From assembly GCF_009909145.1 (NCBI RefSeq), contig NZ_JAAAPJ010000007.1:1-64000 (forward strand): a DNA stretch of 64,000 nt, written 5' to 3'. This document shows positions 17,740 through 26,103 of this stretch, in pieces (the first letter of the stretch is position 1; every line of letters begins with the position of its first letter). The translations under genes and the position numbers were made by a program. Origin of the DNA: Corallococcus silvisoli. GTDB taxonomy: Bacteria > Myxococcota > Myxococcia > Myxococcales > Myxococcaceae. Under the pieces are notes generated by a model that saw only the letters and a list, made by a program, of their open reading frames with translations, did not search any database and was not told the origin of the DNA.

Positions 17740-18543
17740 ATGTCCACGCTGCCCTTCGATGTCGCGGTGGGTTCGGTGCAGGGCCGGGAGCATGCGCGCT
17801 CGGGGCGGAACAACCAGGACGCCGCCTGCGTCCGGGCGAGCGAGCACGGGCTGGTGCTGGTGGTGGCGGATGGGTGTGGCAGCCAGCCGTGCAGCGAGTT
17901 GGGGGCGCAGCTGGGCGTGCGGCGGTTGGCGCAGGCGGCGCAGGCGCGGCTCGCGCGAGGGGAGGCGGTGGAGGGGGACGGCTTCCTTCCGGGGCTGCGG
18001 GAGGACCTGCTGGGGCTGATGGACGGCCTGGCCTCCGCGCTGGGCCGGGAGGTGTTGGGGGACCTGTTGTTCACCGTCGTGGGGGCGGTGGTGACGCCCG
18101 TGCATACGCGCATCTTCTCGTCGGGGGACGGGGTGTGGATGCTCAACGGCGAGGTGCACGCGCTGGGGCCGTTCCCGGGCAACGCGCCGCCGTACCTCGC
18201 GTATGCGCTGCTGCGCGGGGAGGACGTGCCGCTGGTGTCCCGGGCGCTGGTGCCCACTGGTGACGTGCAGGCCTTGATGCTGGGCACGGACGGGGTGGGG
18301 GACCTGCTGGGGCTCGCTCGGGCGCGGCTGCCCGAGCGGGACGAAGCGGTGGGCCCGCTGTCGCGCTTCTGGACGGAGGACCGCTACTTCACGAACCCGG
18401 ACGCGGTGCGACGGCGGCTGGCGCAGCTCAACCGCGAGTCGGTGCGCGCGGACTTCGCGGAGCGGCGGCTGTCGCGCACGCCGGGGCTGCTGACGGACGA
18501 CACCACCCTGGTGGTGCTGCGCCGGCGGATGGGGAGGGCGTGA
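17740..18543 (+). CDS. PP2C-family serine/threonine phosphatase
   Basis: A 267-residue cytoplasmic protein with the PP2C motif series: RNNQDA near residue 24, VVADGCGS near 42 (the usual VADGMGG; metal-binding Asp kept), SSGDGVWML, GTDGVGD near 183 and TDDTTLVVL near the C-terminus. Metal-binding Asp residues appear complete, so it should be active, removing phosphate from Ser/Thr. It is the first gene of a four-gene operon; the kinase-like gene follows after four bases. In TerY-P triads a PP2C, a kinase and a VWA protein are coded together, and this one probably reverses the action of its neighbour kinase. Confidence 0.9.
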   Translation: MSTLPFDVAVGSVQGREHARSGRNNQDAACVRASEHGLVLVVADGCGSQPCSELGAQLGVRRLAQAAQARLARGEAVEGDGFLPGLREDLLGLMDGLASALGREVLGDLLFTVVGAVVTPVHTRIFSSGDGVWMLNGEVHALGPFPGNAPPYLAYALLRGEDVPLVSRALVPTGDVQALMLGTDGVGDLLGLARARLPERDEAVGPLSRFWTEDRYFTNPDAVRRRLAQLNRESVRADFAERRLSRTPGLLTDDTTLVVLRRRMGRA

Positions 18544-18547
18544 GGCC

Positions 18548-20416
18548 ATGGACGTCTGGGTTGAAGGCAAGAAGGTCCGGTTGGATCCGCGGGGGGCGCT
18601 GGGCAAGGGGGGCGAGGCGGATGTGTATGACCTGGGGGATGGGCGGGCCCTCAAGGTCTTCAAGCGGCCGGAGCACCCGGACTACCTGGGCCTTCCGCAC
18701 GAGCAGGCCGCGGCGAAGGCCCGGCTCGCGGAGCACCAGCGCAAGCTGCGCGCGTTCCCCACGGGCCTGCCCGCGCGCGTGGTGTCGCCGCAGGCGCTGG
18801 CCACGGACCGCGAGGGCGTGGAGGTGCTGGGCTATGCGATGCGCAGGCTGGATGGCGTGGAGCCGCTGCGGCGCTTCGGGGAGCCGGCGTTCCGGCGCGC
18901 GGGAGGCAGGGCCGCGGACGCGGTGACGGTGCTGGCGGGGCTGCACCGCGTGCTGGGGGCCGTGCACGCGAGCGGCGTGGTGGTGGGGGACTTCAACGAC
19001 CTCAACGTGCTGACGGTGGGCACGGACGCGTACCTCATCGATGCGGACAGCTTCCAGTTCGGTCCGTACCTCTGCCCGGTGTTCACGGAGAAGTTCCTGG
19101 ACCCCCTGCGGCTGGACGCGGGCGCGCAGGCCCTGTCGCCGGCTCGGCCGGCGACGGTGGAGAGTGATTGGTATGCCTTCGCTGTCACCGTGATGCAGTC
19201 GCTGCTGTGCGTGGGGCCGCAGGGCGGCATCCACAAGCCGAAGGCGCAGGGCGCGCGGCTGAACGCGGTGGGGCGGCTGCTCCAGCGCGTCACGGTGTTC
19301 CATCCGGACGTGCAGTACCCCAAGCCCGCGCTGCCTCGGGCCACGCTGCCGGATGAGGTGTTGCACCTGTTCCACCAGGTGTTCGTGGAGGACCTGCGCG
19401 GCGCGTTCCCGCTGCCGGTGCTGGAGGCCTTGCGCTTCACGGTGTGCGCATCGTGTGGGGTGGAGCACGCGCGGGCCGCGTGCCCCACCTGCCAGCCGCA
19501 CGCCACGGTGGCGGCCACGCCGGTGACGGCGGTGCGCGGGCAGGTGGTGGCGACGCGGAGGTTCACGACCCGGGGCGCGATGGTGCACGTGAGCGCGGAG
19601 GCGGGGACGGTGCGCTTCGTCTACCACGCGGAGGGTGCCTACCGGCGCGAGGACGGGCGCACGGTGATGCGCGGCGCGCTGGACCCGACGCTGCGCTGGG
19701 CGGTGCAGGGGGACGTGACGCTGCTGGGGCAGGGTGGGCGGGTGGCGGTGTTCGCGCGGGGCCAGGGGCCGGAGTTCCTGGGCGTGGATGTCTGTGAAAA
19801 CCGGCCGGTGTTCGCGGCCCACGCCGGACACCGGTTCTGGGCGGTGGGCGGCGGCCTGTGGCGGGACGGGACGTATGGGCCCGAGCGGTGGGGGGACGTG
19901 CTGCAAGGGCAGACGCGGCTGTTCGTGGGGCCCCGGTTCGGACTGGGCTTCCACCGCGCCGCGGGGCTGCGGGGGGCCTTCGTGTTCGACGTGGAGCGCA
20001 AGGGCTTGAGGGACGGGCTCGCGCTGCCGTGGCCATCGGGGCAGCTGCTGGACGCGGAGGCCGTGTTCGACGGTGACACGGTGTGGCTGCTGCTCGCGGA
20101 GGAGTCCGGCGGGCGCACGGTGCACCACGCGGTGCTGCTGGGGCTGGATGGGGCCGTGCGCGCGAGCGCCCGGGCCGACGCGGGGGATGGCTCGTGGCTG
20201 GGGACGCTGCGAGGGAAGTGCGCCGTGGGGGGCGCGCTCTTCTGCGCCACGGACGCGGGGCTGACGCGCGTGGAGCACCGGCAGGGGCGGCTGGAGGCGG
20301 TGCGCGAGTTCCCGGACGCGGAGCCCTTCGTGGACGCGGGCTGCCAGCTGCTGCTGTCGCGAGAGGGATTGATGGTGGTGGGGGCGCAGGACCTCACCGT
20401 GTTGCGGATGAACTGA
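18548..20416 (+). CDS. Protein-kinase-like protein with zinc ribbon and beta-rich tail
   Basis: A 622-residue protein. Residues 1-290 are a kinase fold: glycine loop GKGGEADVY, Lys in ALKVFK, catalytic loop GDFNDLNVL (Asp and Asn kept, His-Arg replaced) and DADSF in place of DFG. It is divergent but could still bind ATP and transfer phosphate. A four-Cys zinc ribbon follows (C300, C303, C312, C315; CASC ... CPTC). The last 290 residues are rich in short strands with regular Gly-Trp or Gly-Arg turns and could form a beta-propeller-like sensor. The layout matches kinases of TerY-P-type operons. It ends 20 bases before the cysteine-hydrolase gene. Confidence 0.8.
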   Translation: MDVWVEGKKVRLDPRGALGKGGEADVYDLGDGRALKVFKRPEHPDYLGLPHEQAAAKARLAEHQRKLRAFPTGLPARVVSPQALATDREGVEVLGYAMRRLDGVEPLRRFGEPAFRRAGGRAADAVTVLAGLHRVLGAVHASGVVVGDFNDLNVLTVGTDAYLIDADSFQFGPYLCPVFTEKFLDPLRLDAGAQALSPARPATVESDWYAFAVTVMQSLLCVGPQGGIHKPKAQGARLNAVGRLLQRVTVFHPDVQYPKPALPRATLPDEVLHLFHQVFVEDLRGAFPLPVLEALRFTVCASCGVEHARAACPTCQPHATVAATPVTAVRGQVVATRRFTTRGAMVHVSAEAGTVRFVYHAEGAYRREDGRTVMRGALDPTLRWAVQGDVTLLGQGGRVAVFARGQGPEFLGVDVCENRPVFAAHAGHRFWAVGGGLWRDGTYGPERWGDVLQGQTRLFVGPRFGLGFHRAAGLRGAFVFDVERKGLRDGLALPWPSGQLLDAEAVFDGDTVWLLLAEESGGRTVHHAVLLGLDGAVRASARADAGDGSWLGTLRGKCAVGGALFCATDAGLTRVEHRQGRLEAVREFPDAEPFVDAGCQLLLSREGLMVVGAQDLTVLRMN

Positions 20417-20436
20417 GACACACAAGGGGGCTGGAC

Positions 20437-21504
20437 ATGACGAAGACGACCGCGAAGCAATTGCCGCTGCCCGGGTTCTACGATTCCCACCACGCCGCCG
20501 AGTACGGCTACGGGCCGAACGCCGGGAAGCTCCAGCGCGAGGCCGGGGCGTGGAAGGCGGCGCAGGGCGTGAAGGCGGCGGCCACGGACCGCTTCAACCT
20601 GCACCTGCTGCTCATCGACGTGCAGAAGGACTTCTGCTTCCCGGATGGCTCGCTGTACGTGGCGGGGCGCAGCGGCCGGGGCGCCATCGACGACAACCGC
20701 CGCATCGCGGAGTTCATCTACCGGAACCTGGGGACGCTGACGAACGTCACCGCGACGCTGGACACCCACTTCGCCTACCAGATCTTCTTCCCGTCCTTCT
20801 GGGTGGACCAGGACGACCAGCCGCTCCAGCCGTACCGCGAGGTGACGCGCGAGCAGCTCGAGCGCGGGCAGGCGCGGCCGAACCCGGCGGTGGCGAAGTG
20901 GCTGTGCGGCGGCAACTACCCGTGGCTGCTCAAGCAGGTGAAGTACTACTGCGAGGAGCTGGAGCGGGCGGGGAAGTACACGCTTTACCTGTGGCCGCCG
21001 CACTGCTTGCTGGGCAGTGACGGGCACGCGCTGGCGGGCGTGGTGCAGGAGGCGCGGCTGTTCCACTCGTTCGCGCGCGGCGTGCAGTCGTGGGCGGAGG
21101 TGAAGGGCGGCAACCCGCTGACGGAGAACTACTCGGTGCTGCGGCCGGAGGTGCTGATGCGGCATGACGGCCAGCCGCTCGCGCAGCGCAACACGCAGTT
21201 CCTGAAGACGCTGCTCACGTCGGACGCGGTGGTGATTGGCGGGCAGGCCGCCAGCCACTGCGTGAAGAGCTCCATCGACGACCTGCTGGGGGAGATCGTC
21301 GCGCAGGACGCGGCGCTGGCGCGCAAGGTGTACCTGCTGACGGACTGCATGTCGTCCGTGACGGTGCCGGACGGCAAGGGCGGCTTCGCGGCGGACTTCA
21401 CGCCGCAGGCGGACGCGGCGCTCAAGCGCTTCGCGGACGCGGGCATGCACCTGGTGAAGTCCACGGACCCGCTGGCGAGCTGGCCCGACCTGCATCTGGC
21501 GTGA
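20437..21504 (+). CDS. Nicotinamidase/isochorismatase-fold cysteine hydrolase
   Basis: A 355-residue protein, longer than a nicotinamidase (about 200). It has IDVQKDF near residue 60 with the catalytic Asp, DTHFAYQ with two metal-ligand positions kept (Asp, His) and the third His replaced by Gln, WPPHC, VKGGNPLTENYS with the expected active-site Lys, and GGQAASHCV with the nucleophile Cys at about 275. An insertion of roughly 80 residues separates the metal site from WPPHC. It is likely to hydrolyse an amide such as nicotinamide or a related compound. I start at the ATG with an AAGGGGG ribosome site. Position between a kinase and a VWA gene, behind an NrtR-like operator, ties it to NAD or ADP-ribose metabolism, though this is inference. 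Confidence 0.8.
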   Translation: MTKTTAKQLPLPGFYDSHHAAEYGYGPNAGKLQREAGAWKAAQGVKAAATDRFNLHLLLIDVQKDFCFPDGSLYVAGRSGRGAIDDNRRIAEFIYRNLGTLTNVTATLDTHFAYQIFFPSFWVDQDDQPLQPYREVTREQLERGQARPNPAVAKWLCGGNYPWLLKQVKYYCEELERAGKYTLYLWPPHCLLGSDGHALAGVVQEARLFHSFARGVQSWAEVKGGNPLTENYSVLRPEVLMRHDGQPLAQRNTQFLKTLLTSDAVVIGGQAASHCVKSSIDDLLGEIVAQDAALARKVYLLTDCMSSVTVPDGKGGFAADFTPQADAALKRFADAGMHLVKSTDPLASWPDLHLA

Positions 21505-21542
21505 CGTCTGGCTTTGGGTTGGACACGAAAGGAGACACGGAC

Positions 21543-22337
21543 ATGAGCAAGGCGAATGGTGGCGGGGTCCAGAAGCTCTTCGAGGATGCGCACGCGGAGG
21601 GCGTGCTGAGCCCCGCGGCGTTGCAGGCGCTGACGGTGGTGGACCTGGGGGCGCAGATCCAGGCGGGCCTGGGCATCCACGTGGACGACGTGCAGGCGAG
21701 CGAGGTGGTGCTGGTGACGGTGATGCCGGATGACTCCGGGAGCATCTCGCACTCGGGGCACACGAAGACGGTGTGCGACGGGCACAACCTGGTGCTGGAG
21801 GCGCTGCTCGCGAGCCAGCAGAAGGACGGCGTGCTGTTCCACACGCGCTACCTGAACGGGCATGTGCTCAATCCGTTCCGGCCGCTGGAGGACGTGGTGC
21901 GGATGCACTCGGGGAACTACTCGGCGGATTTGGGGACGCCGCTGTATGACCAGGCGGTGGTGCTGCTGGGGACGGTGCTGGCGAAGGCGCAGGAGTTCAG
22001 CGCCAACGGGGTGCCGGTGCGCACGGTGACGCTGCTGATCACCGACGGCTCGGACCAGGGCTCACAGAAGGCGCGCGCGAAGGACGTGGCGGCGCTGGTG
22101 AAGGACCTGCACCGGGTGGAGAACCACATCGTGGCGGCGATGGGCATCGACGATGGGGTGACGGACTTCCGGCGGGTGTTCCAGGAGATGGGCATCGCGG
22201 ACCGGTGGATCCTCACGCCCGGGCAGAGCGCCCAGGAGATCCGCGCGGCGTTCCAGGTGTTCAGCCAGTCCGCCGTGCGCGTGAGCCAGGGGGCCGCGAG
22301 CTTCAGCCGCACGGCGCTGGGAGGCTTTGGCGCCTGA
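21543..22337 (+). CDS. VWA-domain protein (TerY-like) with MIDAS motif
   Basis: A 264-residue protein dominated by a von Willebrand A domain. DDSGS at residues 63-67 fits the metal-ion-dependent adhesion site DxSxS, preceded by the strand VVLVTVMP. The downstream GTPLYDQ and LLITDGSD supply the Thr and Asp of the site. It has no signal peptide. I start at the ATG with AAAGGAG; a GTG overlapping the previous stop would add 14 residues. TerY-type VWA proteins are proposed substrates or docking partners of the kinase/phosphatase pair in Ter-type stress systems, and this is the last gene of the operon. A hairpin follows the stop. Confidence 0.88.
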   Translation: MSKANGGGVQKLFEDAHAEGVLSPAALQALTVVDLGAQIQAGLGIHVDDVQASEVVLVTVMPDDSGSISHSGHTKTVCDGHNLVLEALLASQQKDGVLFHTRYLNGHVLNPFRPLEDVVRMHSGNYSADLGTPLYDQAVVLLGTVLAKAQEFSANGVPVRTVTLLITDGSDQGSQKARAKDVAALVKDLHRVENHIVAAMGIDDGVTDFRRVFQEMGIADRWILTPGQSAQEIRAAFQVFSQSAVRVSQGAASFSRTALGGFGA

Positions 22338-22355
22338 GGGGGCACGCAGGCGTGG

Positions 22356-22386
22356 GGGGCGTGAAGGGGCGCTCCTTCACGGCCCC
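22356..22386. terminator. Bidirectional hairpin between convergent genes
   Basis: An imperfect inverted repeat (GTGAAGG with CCTTCAC as the core, extended by G/C pairs and one mismatch) lies between the VWA gene and the convergent hydrolase. It can serve both transcripts. Confidence 0.65.
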
Positions 22387-22397
22387 TGGCGCTCTCG

Positions 22398-23303
22398 TCA
22401 GGCCTGGAGGAAGTCACCGAGGAGCTTGCGGACTTCGTCCGGGCGCTCTTCGGAGACCCAGTGGCCGGTGTCCTTGAGGATGTGGGGTTCGACCTGGGTC
22501 GCGACCGCGCGCATCTGCGCGGTGAGGGGTTCGCCCATGGACTTGTCTCCCCCGATGACGAGGACGGGCATGGGGAGCTTGTTTCGGGCCAGCTCGCGGA
22601 AGTCCTTCTTGTCCTGGTCGAACGCCTGGAAGTAGCCCCACGTCGAGTGGAGTCGGCCCGGGGCCGCGTAGGCCCGCGTATAGGCCTGTCGCTCGGCCTC
22701 GCCGATGGCCTGGGCATTGGCGGCCATGTCGGTCCAGAAGTGGTCGAGGTAGATGCGCTCGCGTCCCTGCACCAGCTTCTCCGCGGTGGGGCCGTTGAAG
22801 GAGAAGTGCCACACGTCCGTGCGGCGCATGACCTGGTCGGACCAGGGCTCGATGCCGGGCAGGAAGGCGTCCAGGACGGCGAGGCGTTCGACCTCGTCGG
22901 GGAACTGGGCGGCATAGGCGTACGCGACCATCAGCCCGATGTCGTGGCCCACGACGGAGACCTTGTCGAACCCGAGCTTCTTCACCAGCGCGCGCATGTC
23001 GCGGGCCATGATCTCCTTGTCGTAGCCCTGCGCGGGGGCGGAGGAGTCACCGGCGCCGCGCAGGTCGGGGATGATGACGGTGTGGTTCCTCGCGAGCTCC
23101 GGCGCCACTCGCCACCACATGAGGTGTGTCTGGGCGTAGCCGTGCAGGAGCAGGACGGGGCTTCCCTTGCCCCCGATGACGAAGTGGATGCGGGTGCCGT
23201 TGACGTCCTCGTCGCCTTCGCGGAAGGCCTCTGGGAAGAAGGGAGGCGCAGCGCTCGAAGTCTTGGTTGGGTTTGAAGGGGAGTTCGGTTGCTGGCGTGT
23301 CAT
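22398..23303 (-). CDS. Alpha/beta hydrolase, haloacid-dehalogenase/epoxide-hydrolase type
   Basis: A 301-residue alpha/beta-fold hydrolase. HGYAQTHLMWW around residue 54 forms the oxyanion-hole region, and GHDIGLMVAYAYA near 118 is the nucleophile elbow with Asp, which puts it among fluoroacetate/haloalkane dehalogenases and epoxide hydrolases rather than Ser esterases. The acid lies in VLVIGGDKSMG and the catalytic His in KDTGHWVSEERP. DVWHFSFN replaces the halide-binding His-Trp pair of true fluoroacetate dehalogenases, making an epoxide or unknown substrate as likely. It is a single gene, convergent with the VWA operon. Confidence 0.85.
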   Translation of the reverse strand: MTRQQPNSPSNPTKTSSAAPPFFPEAFREGDEDVNGTRIHFVIGGKGSPVLLLHGYAQTHLMWWRVAPELARNHTVIIPDLRGAGDSSAPAQGYDKEIMARDMRALVKKLGFDKVSVVGHDIGLMVAYAYAAQFPDEVERLAVLDAFLPGIEPWSDQVMRRTDVWHFSFNGPTAEKLVQGRERIYLDHFWTDMAANAQAIGEAERQAYTRAYAAPGRLHSTWGYFQAFDQDKKDFRELARNKLPMPVLVIGGDKSMGEPLTAQMRAVATQVEPHILKDTGHWVSEERPDEVRKLLGDFLQA

Positions 23304-23527
23304 CGGCGCCTCCGGGCGAGAACGATTTCACGCTTCACGGTGTGCATGCCGCTGGGGGTAGGGATGGGGCAGGACGTGCGGGAAGCCCGGCGCTCGGGTT
23401 CCCGATCGTTGCCGGTCGAGGGAGCCGGGCCCGTGGACGATGGTTGAAGCAGGTCGCGGAGGCCCCGGGTTGACGGCTGGAGTGAAAGGGCTCGGCAGGC
23501 AGGTGGCGACGGAATCGTAATGAAGGA

Positions 23528-24069
23528 ATGACCGCGCGCGGGCTCACGGTATGGGGACGGTCCCTGTGTTGGATGATGCTCTGGGTGCTCTGGGTGGGCT
23601 GCGCCAGCGGGCCCACGGTGCGACTGCGCACGGAGGGGCGGACGCGGGAGTACGCGCCTCGGACGTGGGATGGGCGCGTGCGGGTCAGCGCCCGTGACTT
23701 CGAGGAGGCGCTGTCGCGGAACGCGTGCTGACGGCCTCCGTCCTGTCCGAGTCCCTGCTCGCGATGGTCCTGAGTTGGGACCCGGAGTGGGGCGTCGTGA
23801 CGTCCGAGCAACACAGGGACCTGATCTCGACTTCCGCGACCGTAGGCACCTTCACTGGCTGGATGACCTACTTCTCCCGCCAACGCGGACCCGTGCCTCC
23901 GCTCCCGGCGCCCGTGCGCGTCGAGCCCGTGGGAGACCTGGGCACGCTGGTCATCCTCACGCCGGAGCGGTTCACGGTGACGAACCCGGAGCACGTCCGG
24001 CTGGCCGCGGAGGTGCAACAGGTGCTCCTCGACGCGGGCTTGTTGCATCCCCTCCGGCCCCTCAGCTGA
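23528..24069 (+). pseudogene. Fused scar of a toxin-immunity pair (lipoprotein head, Imm52-like tail)
   Basis: Two frames abut. 23528-23731 codes a lipoprotein head (hydrophobic run to lipobox WVGC, then VRLRTEG and RVSARDFEEALSR), resembling the leaders of myxobacterial SitA-type lipoprotein toxins, then stops. From 23725, a GTG in another frame gives 114 residues (WDPEWGVVTSEQHRDL, GTFTGWMTYFSR, LGTLVILTPERFTVTNPEH) that resemble the C-terminal half of the immunity family I know as Imm52. Neither part is complete: the toxin body and the immunity N-terminus are absent. The simplest reading is one deletion with its junction near 23710-23725 joining the two genes. The lipoprotein piece could still be made; function is unlikely. 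The immunity tail overlaps the convergent deacetylase end by eight bases. Confidence 0.6.
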
Positions 24070-24820
24070 CCGCCTCCGTCAGGAAGACCTCCGCGGCGCC
24101 GGTCCTTCCGTGGGCCTCCGCTTCCCGTTCGTGGAAGGCCTTGAGCAGGGGCGCGACCCCTTCCTCCCCTCCGAACTGGAACGCCAGCTGCGTGCCGTAG
24201 CAGGCACAGCCCTCCACCTTCCGCTCCAGGTGCTCCGTGATGTCCACCATCAGGGCGCCGAGCCCCGGTGGCACGGCCGCGTCTGGCTTCGCGTCCGGCT
24301 GGCGCACGGCGTAGGGCATGTCCCGGTAATACAAGACGCGGTTCGACGGGATGCCCAACCCCTGCACCGCCCGCACCACCTGCACGTGGTCCACGTGGCT
24401 TCCCAGCGCCTGCGGCACGAAGACCCGGTCCGGCTTCAGCTCCCACAACACCGGCCGCAGGCACCGCGCCACGGCCGCTTCGATGGCGTCGTCCAGTCGC
24501 GGCGGCCGGAACAGCGCCTCCGCGCTCGCGTAACCCCGGTGCGGCGCTTCCTCCAACTCTCCCCACACCGTGAGGTCCACGCCCAGCCGCTGCGCGAAGA
24601 CCCGATCCTCCTCGCGCCTCAGGGCCATGTAGTCCACCTCCGGCCCCAACCCCTTCGCTGTCTGGCACTCCAGCGCGAAGCCCCGCGGCTCCCGCACCGA
24701 CCGCGTGAAGACGGTGACGAGCGCCACCGTCCACCCCTTCGCCTTCAACGCCGAAAGCGTGCCCCCGCAGGAGAAGGCCACGTCGTCCAGGTGCGGCGAC
24801 ACGAACAGGGCCGTGCTCAT
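24062..24820 (-). CDS. PIG-L/LmbE-family deacetylase
   Basis: A 252-residue zinc-dependent deacetylase. SPHLDDVAFSCGGTL gives the His and two Asp of the (A)HPDD zinc site, and GSHVDHVQV supplies the second His pair. The family removes acetyl groups from N-acetylglucosamine conjugates: MshB in mycothiol and BshB in bacillithiol synthesis, PIG-L in GPI synthesis. It is the last gene of an eight-gene operon, and its ATG overlaps the stop of the GT4 gene (ATGA). With that glycosyltransferase and the inositol-phosphate synthase it would fit a GlcNAc-inositol to GlcN-inositol step. No signal peptide, so it is cytoplasmic. Confidence 0.88.
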   Translation of the reverse strand: MSTALFVSPHLDDVAFSCGGTLSALKAKGWTVALVTVFTRSVREPRGFALECQTAKGLGPEVDYMALRREEDRVFAQRLGVDLTVWGELEEAPHRGYASAEALFRPPRLDDAIEAAVARCLRPVLWELKPDRVFVPQALGSHVDHVQVVRAVQGLGIPSNRVLYYRDMPYAVRQPDAKPDAAVPPGLGALMVDITEHLERKVEGCACYGTQLAFQFGGEEGVAPLLKAFHEREAEAHGRTGAAEVFLTEAVS

Positions 24821-26103
24821 AACAAGTGCGGCGCCGCCCGGAACCGGCACGAGGGATCCGCGCTCGCCTCCGTCGTCGTGGGGTCGTACAGGTGCGTCCA
24901 CCGCGTGTCCGGCCGAGTGCCCGTCAGCTCCGTGTAGACCCCTTGAATCCTCCGCCCCACCGACCGCCACGAGTACAGCTCCCGCACCTCTCGCAGCGCC
25001 GTCACCGCCAGCCGCCTTCGCAGCGGCGCGTCGTCCATCAGCCGCCCCATCGCCTCCGCCAGCGCGACGCTGTCCTTCGGCGGGACCAACAGCCCGTCCC
25101 GCCCGTCCTCCAGGCAGTCCACCACGCCCACCGCCTTCGTCGACACGATGGGCAACCCCGACGCCATCGCCTCCAGCAACGTGTTGGAGAACCCCTCCGA
25201 ATGCGTGGGCGACACGAACAGGTCCCCGCTCCGGTACAGGTCCGGTGCCTCCGAGTAGGTGGACGCGCCCGTGAGCTCCACCGTGCCCCGGAGCCCCTCC
25301 GCCTCCACCCGCGCGCGCACCGCCTCCACGTCCGGGCCCATCCCAGACACCCGCAGCTTCAGGCGCCGCCCCTCCGCCACCAGCCGCTTCACCGCGTCCA
25401 GCAGCTCCAGCACGCCTTTCCGCGCGTCCACCCGGCCGTGGTACAGCCACACCGGCACCTCCCGCAGCTCCCCGAGCCTCGACTCACTCCTCGGATGGAA
25501 GCGCCGCGGATCCGTGGCCCCCGGGACGATGGTGAACCGCTCCAGCGGCGTGCCGTGGTGCGCTCGCACCTCCTCCGCGAAGGACCTGCTGCCAATCAGG
25601 AGCGCCCCCGCGTGGCCCAGCACCGCGAGCATCGCCTGCTTGTGCGTCCCACAGCACGTCCCCACCCAGTGTCCGTCGCCTCCCTGGATGGAGACGATGT
25701 TGGGCAATCCCAGACGCCGCGCCGCCTCCAGCGCCGCCAGTCCGCACGGGTAGCCGTACTGCGCGTGGACGAGGTCGAACGGCCGGCGCCGGTGCTCGCG
25801 AATCACCGTGCCCACCAGGTCCTCCACGTCCTGCTCGAAGCTCGCGGGGTGGCCCTGGTTGATGCGCTGCTCCCCCCGGGACTCACACCCCAGCACGTGC
25901 GCGCCCGGAATCCCCGGCGGCGGCCCGCCCCCGTACACCGCCATGCCCGCGGGGTCGTTGCGGTACTGGCTCACCATCGTCACGTCATGCCCGCACGCGA
26001 CCAGCTCCCGCACCAGGTTCAGCGCATAGACGCTCATCCCCGAGATCGCCGGGAAGAAGCGCCGGGAGATGAAGCAGATCCGCAGCCGGTTCACGTTGTT
26101 CAC
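24817..26103 (-). CDS. GT4-family glycosyltransferase, MshA/BshA-like
   Basis: A 428-residue retaining glycosyltransferase of GT-B fold. The N-terminus (ICFISRRFFPAISGMSVYALNLVREL) has the acceptor-side glycine loop; the C-terminal domain has YHGRVDARKGVLELLDAV and the EGFSNTLLEAMASGLPIV motif (Ex7E) that holds the nucleotide sugar. MshA and BshA are GT4 enzymes of this kind, adding GlcNAc to inositol phosphate or malate. The gene starts at a GTG that overlaps the stop of the isomerase gene (GTGA), and ends overlapping the deacetylase start. The longer upstream frame is a shadow of the isomerase gene. I infer GlcNAc or a related sugar onto an inositol-type acceptor. Confidence 0.85.
   Translation of the reverse strand: MNNVNRLRICFISRRFFPAISGMSVYALNLVRELVACGHDVTMVSQYRNDPAGMAVYGGGPPPGIPGAHVLGCESRGEQRINQGHPASFEQDVEDLVGTVIREHRRRPFDLVHAQYGYPCGLAALEAARRLGLPNIVSIQGGDGHWVGTCCGTHKQAMLAVLGHAGALLIGSRSFAEEVRAHHGTPLERFTIVPGATDPRRFHPRSESRLGELREVPVWLYHGRVDARKGVLELLDAVKRLVAEGRRLKLRVSGMGPDVEAVRARVEAEGLRGTVELTGASTYSEAPDLYRSGDLFVSPTHSEGFSNTLLEAMASGLPIVSTKAVGVVDCLEDGRDGLLVPPKDSVALAEAMGRLMDDAPLRRRLAVTALREVRELYSWRSVGRRIQGVYTELTGTRPDTRWTHLYDPTTTEASADPSCRFRAAPHLL

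Noticed and set aside
24062..26103. Direct assignment of GT4 and deacetylase as MshA and MshB
   Set aside because: Family-level match only; mycothiol needs MshC and MshD, which are not here, so I kept general names.
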